DNA from: CALGDE01 sp964655355
GTDB lineage: Bacteria > Cyanobacteriota > Cyanobacteriia > CACIAM-69d
Direction: 5' to 3'
Assembly: GCA_964655355.1 (NCBI GenBank)
Contig: CAZZMD010000008.1
Span: 1-64,000 of the forward strand
DNA length: 64,000 nucleotides
The stretch's first letter is position 1. Each line of letters starts with the position of its first letter. The position numbers and the translations under genes are program-made. The notes beneath the pieces were generated by a model. That model ran no database searches. It saw nothing but the letters and a program-made list of their open reading frames with translations, and was not told the DNA's origin. Below, one piece after another: positions 60,022 through 64,000 of this stretch.

Positions 60022-60753
60022 ATGCGGGAATCGATTGTTCCAATCCAAAGTCTACGTGAGTTCCGTCGCTCAATAACTGAACTCGGCGCGCGATCGCCGG
60101 GTATGCCGGGCATGGGTCTGGCGTTCGGTCCAACGGGCAGCGGCAAAACAACCGCCGCAACGATGGCGGCTAATGAGTTTAATGCAGTCTACGTCCGTGC
60201 CCGCGCTGTTTGGACCCCTAACGCTATGCTGGGCGACCTATGCCGCAGCCTGGGCGGCAGGGTCCACGCCCGCGCAGCCGATAATTTCGACGAGGTCGTA
60301 CGCCTACTAGGGCTCAGCGGACGCCCACTTTTTATTGACGAGGCGGAGTATGTCATGGAACTCCGCGATAAGGGGCTCGATATTTTGCGCGATTTGCATG
60401 ATGTCACCACCGTCCCCATCCTCCTCATCGGCATGAGCGAACGCGGTCCCCTGTCCATCAATCGACAAATTGCCGCGCGATCGCGTTTAGCTCAGGTTCG
60501 CCGCCGCATCGGTTCTTGGGTCGAATTTGGTCGATTGAGCTGGGAAGATGCCCAAGCCGTCGCGATCGCCAATTGTGAGGTCGGCGTCGACGATGCCCTC
60601 CTGAAACATGTATTGGAAGCGAGCGAGGGACGGGTGGGCGCATTCACCGTCGGGCTCGCAAAAATCGAACAATTTGCCCAATATAACGGGCTGATCCGGG
60701 TGCGACGCTCCGATTGGTCGGGGGAATTGTCCCTCGGCGAGGGGGATCTGTGA
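60022..60753 (+). CDS. MuB-like AAA+ ATPase, target-DNA activator of transposition
   Basis: 243 residues from ATG 60022 with GGAG nearby. Walker A is GPTGSGKTTA (36-45), Walker B LFIDEAEYV (103-111), and a sensor-1-like segment TTVPILLIGMSERG follows. A C-terminal helical domain is as in MuB/TnsC-like ATPases; the N-terminal HTH of phage MuB is shortened. It binds target DNA and directs the transposase, giving target immunity in Mu. Its stop overlaps the next start (TGATG). Confidence 0.9.
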   Translation: MRESIVPIQSLREFRRSITELGARSPGMPGMGLAFGPTGSGKTTAATMAANEFNAVYVRARAVWTPNAMLGDLCRSLGGRVHARAADNFDEVVRLLGLSGRPLFIDEAEYVMELRDKGLDILRDLHDVTTVPILLIGMSERGPLSINRQIAARSRLAQVRRRIGSWVEFGRLSWEDAQAVAIANCEVGVDDALLKHVLEASEGRVGAFTVGLAKIEQFAQYNGLIRVRRSDWSGELSLGEGDL

Positions 60754-61388
60754 TGGTTACCAACACAAACGTAAATTCTGAGGCGCTGCGATTGTTATTG
60801 CGATCGCGCGTATGGTTTGCCCTTCGACAGGGACGACCCGTGGCGATCGCTCGATTGCCGGAAATTGTTGGTTTGCAGGACCTGGACGGCGACGCATTCG
60901 GCTTTATCGATTGGTGGATTCGACAGGGGATTATTCACCAGGAGAATGAGGGCTCAACCACCTCACACATAAAACTGACTGGGGATTGGGGACCGCGACC
61001 GCCGTCTTGGCGGGGGGTATTTGATCCCAATCAGGTCGGGCGTGAGCGGGAGGGCGCCCAACGGCTTTGGAATGTTTTGCGGATCGCGCGATCGGGCGTC
61101 GGCGTTGAATTGTTTCGCCTCGCCGGTGTGAGTTCTCGGGTGGGCGTGCGTCTCCTGCGCGGGTGGATGAGGGCGGATTTGGTTCGCGTACGCTTTGGCG
61201 ATCGCGTGGGACGGGGACGGTTACCAATCGGGATGGCGGCGGTGGTTTTGGTCCAGGATGTCGGGGCGATCGCTCCCATTGTTGATGCCGCTTGGACCTA
61301 TGACCCCAATTGCGATCGCTTGGTGGTGATGACCACCGATGAGGCGACCGACGGGGAAATGGACGGGGAAATGGACGATGAAATGTGA
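60753..61388 (+). CDS. Unrecognised protein of the Mu-like early region, probable DNA-binding
   Basis: 211 residues from ATG 60753, which overlaps the ATPase stop in TGATG, so translation is probably coupled. Two winged-helix-like stretches are suggested: ALRQGRPVAIARLPEIVGLQ...FIDWWIRQGIIH and AQRLWNVLRIARSGVGVELFRLAGVSS...LLRGWMRADLVRVRFG. Both fit replication- or regulation-type winged helices, but no family can be named. The C-terminus is a short acidic Met repeat (GEMDGEMDDEM) from a 12-base tandem repeat. Confidence 0.7.
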   Translation: MVTNTNVNSEALRLLLRSRVWFALRQGRPVAIARLPEIVGLQDLDGDAFGFIDWWIRQGIIHQENEGSTTSHIKLTGDWGPRPPSWRGVFDPNQVGREREGAQRLWNVLRIARSGVGVELFRLAGVSSRVGVRLLRGWMRADLVRVRFGDRVGRGRLPIGMAAVVLVQDVGAIAPIVDAAWTYDPNCDRLVVMTTDEATDGEMDGEMDDEM

Positions 61389-61683
61389 TTTTTCCCCCGA
61401 TTTTTCCCGCGAGTTTATTTTTGATTTTTCCCCAGAAATTCCCATTGAAACGCTACCGGGCTGGGAGGTCTTTTTTGTGGGGGTGCCGGATAGTCTGCCC
61501 GGTTGGGTTCGGCGCGTGCAGCCGTTGGATTCGGAGATCTGGGGCGATCGCTTGTTTCTTGAGGAGGGGTTCCTTTTTCGTGCCTGGGTCCTTCAGCCGG
61601 ATGATGATTGGGAGTTTGGGGTGGGCGATCGCTTGCTGGAGGCGGGGTTCTGGGGATTGTTATTGCCGCCGGGGGTGGAGTAG
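61378..61683 (+). CDS. Small unrecognised protein of the Mu-like element
   Basis: 101 residues from ATG 61378, overlapping the previous gene by 11 bases in a different frame. It is rich in Trp, Phe and Asp (WEVFFVGVPDSLPGW, FLFRAWVLQPDDDWEFGVG). No signal peptide, membrane segment or known motif is visible. Overlap with its neighbour and location before repeat copy E suggest that it is the last gene of this transcription unit. Confidence 0.55.
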   Translation: MKCDFSPDFSREFIFDFSPEIPIETLPGWEVFFVGVPDSLPGWVRRVQPLDSEIWGDRLFLEEGFLFRAWVLQPDDDWEFGVGDRLLEAGFWGLLLPPGVE

Positions 61684-61713
61684 ATCGGTTGGCCGGCGGA
61701 GTCTTTGGAGTCT

Positions 61714-61771
61714 GGGGGCGCTGCCCCCATGCCCCCGCTTAAGGGACACAGTCCCTTAAGAATCCCAGTTT
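61714..61771 (+). repeat. Double-hairpin dispersed repeat, copy E
   Basis: Identical over its 58 bases to copy D, as far as can be read by eye: GGGGGCGCTGCCCCC, ATGCCCCC, stem CTTAAGGGAC / GTCCCTTAAG, then AATCCCAGTTT. It starts 31 bases after the stop of the small gene at 61378-61683. Confidence 0.85.
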
Positions 61772-61854
61772 GAGGGGGCTTGTCCTATGCTTGGTCTGTT
61801 AGGGGCATGTTGTATATGTAGTGACTGTTTTTTTGGGGTGCTTCAGGGCGTTTT

Positions 61855-62577
61855 ATGGATTTTGCTCAGTATTTTGGGGATGTGATTTGGCATTTGGGGC
61901 TCCATCGGGTGCGTACGGTTGTTCATGTGGGGGCCCATTGTGCGCAGGAGTTGGAGGGCTATCAGGCGGTTGGCCCGGAGTGGGTGGTTTGGATTGAGGC
62001 TGATCCACGTATGTTTGCTCGCTTGCAACAGTTGGTCGAGGAAAAGGCCCGCGACGGCGTCCACCATGTGTGTGTCAATGCGTTGGTGGCGGATAAGGAT
62101 GGCGAGAGGCGCGATTTTTTTGTCGCTGCTAATGATGGTGAAAACAGCTCCATGTTGCGTCCCACGGAGTTTGGAGTCAGCGTGGGCGCGGGCTTGACTG
62201 GCGAGGTGCTATCCCTCGAAACGCGACGCTTGGATTCTATATTGCGATCGCTGGGGATGCAGGCCCATGGGGTGGATGTGCTGACGTTGGATGTCCAGGG
62301 CGCGGAGTTGTTGTGTTTGCAGGGGGCGGGCGATTTTTTGCGCTCTGTTAAGCTCCTGTTTTTGGAGGTCACGAAGACGGTGGTGGGCGGGGAGTCCCTG
62401 GAGGGGAAGGCGATCTATGAGGGCGGGGTGGAGTTTGAGGCGCTGGATCAGTGGTTGAGGGAACGCGATTTTGTGCGGCGATCGCATGTCCCAGATAAGG
62501 CGTGGCATGGGGATTGTATTTATCAAAATATGGGCGTGGAGGGCTGGGCTCGCGGCGGCGGTAGGTTGGTTTTTTAG
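61855..62577 (+). CDS. FkbM family methyltransferase
   Basis: 240 residues. SAM-binding motif I is VVHVGAHCAQELEGYQ, followed by the acidic VVWIEADPRMFARLQQLV, then FFVAANDGENSSMLRPTEFG and the FkbM core VDVLTLDVQGAELLCLQGAGDFL. FkbM enzymes O-methylate sugars, lipids or metabolites. It is an unusual cargo within a Mu-like early/middle region and may modify phage or host surface glycans. It has its own spacer on both sides. Confidence 0.87.
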   Translation: MDFAQYFGDVIWHLGLHRVRTVVHVGAHCAQELEGYQAVGPEWVVWIEADPRMFARLQQLVEEKARDGVHHVCVNALVADKDGERRDFFVAANDGENSSMLRPTEFGVSVGAGLTGEVLSLETRRLDSILRSLGMQAHGVDVLTLDVQGAELLCLQGAGDFLRSVKLLFLEVTKTVVGGESLEGKAIYEGGVEFEALDQWLRERDFVRRSHVPDKAWHGDCIYQNMGVEGWARGGGRLVF

Positions 62578-62701
62578 TGATTTTTAGGGTGAATTTGTAA
62601 GTGATTTCCTAGGACGTTCGGGGGGACGTTCGGGGGGGCGATCGCGGTTTTTCGGTTTCTGCGCCATCATAGGGGGACGTTGATTTCGGTACACCTCTGA
62701 G

Positions 62702-63598
62702 ATGGTGCGGGCTATGGTTGGATCGCGCTCTGGGACGGGTAAGGAGTCTGGGTTTCGGTTGGCAGTCGATCGCGAGTTTGGCCCTGTTTTGAGTGAGATG
62801 GCGGAGGTGTCATCTCGATCAGCCGTCCTGCGATTGATTTGGTTTTTGGGGGGCTCGCGGGTCGTTTTTCCTGAAAATCCTCGACCGGATCATCGCCTTG
62901 CAATTCTTTTGGGGCAGGACCATTTTGTTCGGGTGTGCGATCGCTTTGGACGGGTGCCGATTGATTTGCCGAAGGGGGCGTTGTTTCGACGGCGGCGCAG
63001 GATGGCGATGATGCGCGGCTTGGTGCGGGGGTTGGGATGGTCGGAACGGGCGGTGGCGCGGGCGTTTGGGGTGAGTCGTCAGTTTGTGAATGCGGTCAAT
63101 CAACCTCGCAATGATTGGGTGGGTGTCGCGGCGATTGAGTGTGTTCGATGGGGGTCGGATGATGGCGCAGATGATGGCGCTCAGGATCGGGCTGATGATG
63201 GCGCTGATAACGAGTGGGTGCAAGGGTTTACCCCTACTGCGGCGGGGGGCTTGAGGGTAGGGTCGGGGGGTGTGGTGTTGGTTGTTGCGGATGCTTGGGT
63301 GGATGGTATGGGTTTTTTTGGTAAGGCGGGTCGGGTGTTGTCCGGGTTGCGTCGCCTTGAGGGCTTGGTCCAGGCGGCAAAGCTCGATGATGGGCGGATC
63401 GATCGCGAGGAGTTTCGTGAGATTGCGGTGTTTGGGTTGATGCCGATTCTGGTTGAGTTGGGTGTCGATGTTTTCCAGGGATTTTTGCCGGAGTCGCCCG
63501 CCGGGAAGGCGGCGTTTAAACAGGTCGTTGAGGCGATCGAGGGGGAGGTCCAGGATCTCAATCCTCTCAAGGGCGATCGCTTGGGGGCCAGATGGTAG
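62702..63598 (+). CDS. Mor-like transcription activator with long C-terminal extension
   Basis: 298 residues from ATG 62702. Residues about 55-130 resemble the Mor/C family of Mu: VRVCDRFGRVPIDLPKG, then basic RRRRRMAMMRGLVRGLGW and the helix-turn-helix SERAVARAFGVSRQFVNAVN. Mu Mor activates the middle promoter. The remaining 165 residues include a tandem DDGAD repeat and an unrecognised helical domain (SGLRRLEGLVQAAKLDDG, PILVELGVDVFQGFL). The start of the next gene overlaps its stop by seven bases. Confidence 0.6.
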   Translation: MVRAMVGSRSGTGKESGFRLAVDREFGPVLSEMAEVSSRSAVLRLIWFLGGSRVVFPENPRPDHRLAILLGQDHFVRVCDRFGRVPIDLPKGALFRRRRRMAMMRGLVRGLGWSERAVARAFGVSRQFVNAVNQPRNDWVGVAAIECVRWGSDDGADDGAQDRADDGADNEWVQGFTPTAAGGLRVGSGGVVLVVADAWVDGMGFFGKAGRVLSGLRRLEGLVQAAKLDDGRIDREEFREIAVFGLMPILVELGVDVFQGFLPESPAGKAAFKQVVEAIEGEVQDLNPLKGDRLGARW

Positions 63599-64000
63599 AC
63601 GGGCGTGTAGACAGGCGGGTTTTGGGGATTGCGGAGTTGATGACGGTTGAGGTGGGGGATATGGCTGTGGCGGGCGGGGAGTGCGAGGTGGTTGGGCTTG
63701 ATTTTTCGGTCGATCTGGCGGCAGATTTTTCGGCAGATTTTGACTGTGCTCCGGCGACTCCCGCGGACGTGGTTGAGTTGGTTGAGCTGCCCCACGGTCC
63801 TCTGTTGATCGGGAATCCGGCTCCGCCCACGGTCCCGGATTGGGATTGGGGGCTGTTTCTCGCGGCGGCGGGCACGGTGGTCACGACGGCGGGGGTCGTG
63901 GTCGGTTGGGTTACGGCAATTCTCCGCAATCAGTTTCGCGATCTCGAAAAAGACCTCACCGGGATCGGCGATCGCTCCCGCGAGCGTTTCGATCAGCAGG
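63592..64000 (+). CDS. Membrane protein with C-terminal coiled coil, runs off the window end
   Basis: ATG 63592 overlaps the preceding stop (ATGGTAG), and the frame stays open to base 64000, giving at least 136 residues. An acidic N-terminal half (FSVDLAADFSADFDCAPATP) is followed by a single membrane segment (LFLAAAGTVVTTAGVVVGWV) and a polar, probably coiled-coil stretch (NQFRDLEKDLTGIGDRSRER). The layout recalls small phage membrane-associated proteins; no family is identified. The C-terminus is outside the window. Confidence 0.6.
   Translation, partial: MVDGRVDRRVLGIAELMTVEVGDMAVAGGECEVVGLDFSVDLAADFSADFDCAPATPADVVELVELPHGPLLIGNPAPPTVPDWDWGLFLAAAGTVVTTAGVVVGWVTAILRNQFRDLEKDLTGIGDRSRERFDQQ

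Larger units (their letters stand above)
56400..64000 (+). mobile_element. Mu-like transposable prophage or element, left part
   Basis: The order is leftward HTH regulator, AT-rich operator region, MuA-like transposase, MuB-like ATPase, early genes of unknown function, then a Mor-like activator. This is the left-arm order of phage Mu. The right end and structural genes lie outside the window. The left boundary is approximate (between 55.8 and 56.5 kb); no target duplication can be seen without the right end. Confidence 0.75.

Noticed and set aside
60022..61388. Tn7/CAST-like TnsC-TniQ reading of the ATPase and the following gene
   Set aside because: The transposase is of MuA layout, the second gene lacks TniQ zinc-finger cysteines, and no Cas genes or CRISPR repeats are in the window.
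61385..61759. Alternative frame over 61378-61683
   Set aside because: It ends inside repeat copy E with the repeat-derived peptide; the coupled ATG at 61378 gives a cleaner gene.
1..64000. CRISPR arrays, rRNA genes, riboswitches and a replication origin
   Set aside because: No regularly spaced direct repeats, rRNA core sequences or recognisable riboswitch cores were seen. HIP1 octamers are frequent but are a genome-wide cyanobacterial feature, not a local array.

Overview
The window comes from a GC-rich beta-cyanobacterium. The evidence is the very frequent HIP1 octamer (GCGATCGC), a CcmK/L/M/N beta-carboxysome operon, both cyanobacterial CO2-uptake NDH-1 modules (NdhF3/NdhD3/CupA/CupS and NdhF4/NdhD4/CupB), an FtsH2-type protease, two PEP-CTERM proteins and several cyanobacteria-specific hypothetical families. 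I do not name a species.

Layout. Positions 1-16.6 kb hold the tail of a repeat-rich surface protein, a lone CcmK3-like shell protein, a J-domain protein, two glycosyltransferases (GT61 and GT4), glpD and glpK either side of a PEP-CTERM gene, an Hsp20-like protein, a LivH-type permease, a small metal-binding HMA protein, a phosphodiester glycosidase, a flavoprotein-like oxidoreductase and a ParM-like actin with a ribbon-helix-helix partner. Positions 17-37.6 kb hold housekeeping and envelope genes: a cyclic-nucleotide-binding protein, ftsH2, recO, an MFS transporter, a SNF2-family helicase, a DUF4079 protein, comEC, tRNA-Ser(CGA), a phospholipase-D-like protein, a second PEP-CTERM protein, a lipoprotein, DoxX, a two-domain phosphoglycerate mutase-like protein that appears to start at CTG, a dihydroorotase homologue without its metal-binding histidines, and an alpha/beta hydrolase.

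Positions 37.6-52.7 kb form a carbon-concentrating island. Reading leftward are ccmK2-ccmL-ccmM-ccmN and ndhF3-ndhD3-cupA-cupS; reading rightward, from a shared 540-bp divergent control region, are ndhF4-ndhD4-cupB. These genes build the carboxysome shell and scaffold and the two NDH-1 complexes that convert CO2 to bicarbonate. ccmN is split in this sequence: its encapsulation peptide lies in the -1 frame behind G-homopolymer tracts.

Positions 52.7-56.4 kb hold a pentapeptide-repeat protein, a protein with a duplicated unrecognised domain plus the same C-terminal repeats as the gene at the window start, and a DM13 protein. From about 56.4 kb to the end there is a Mu-like transposable element: a leftward gene for a twin helix-turn-helix protein split at a GGGAAAC slippery heptamer, an AT-rich control region with a palindromic operator candidate, a MuA-like DDE transposase, a MuB-like ATPase, two unrecognised overlapping genes, an FkbM methyltransferase, a Mor-like activator and a membrane protein running off the end. 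A 56-58-bp double-hairpin repeat occurs four times in this element and once, inverted, beside the tRNA gene; compensatory changes in its stem indicate that the structure is maintained.
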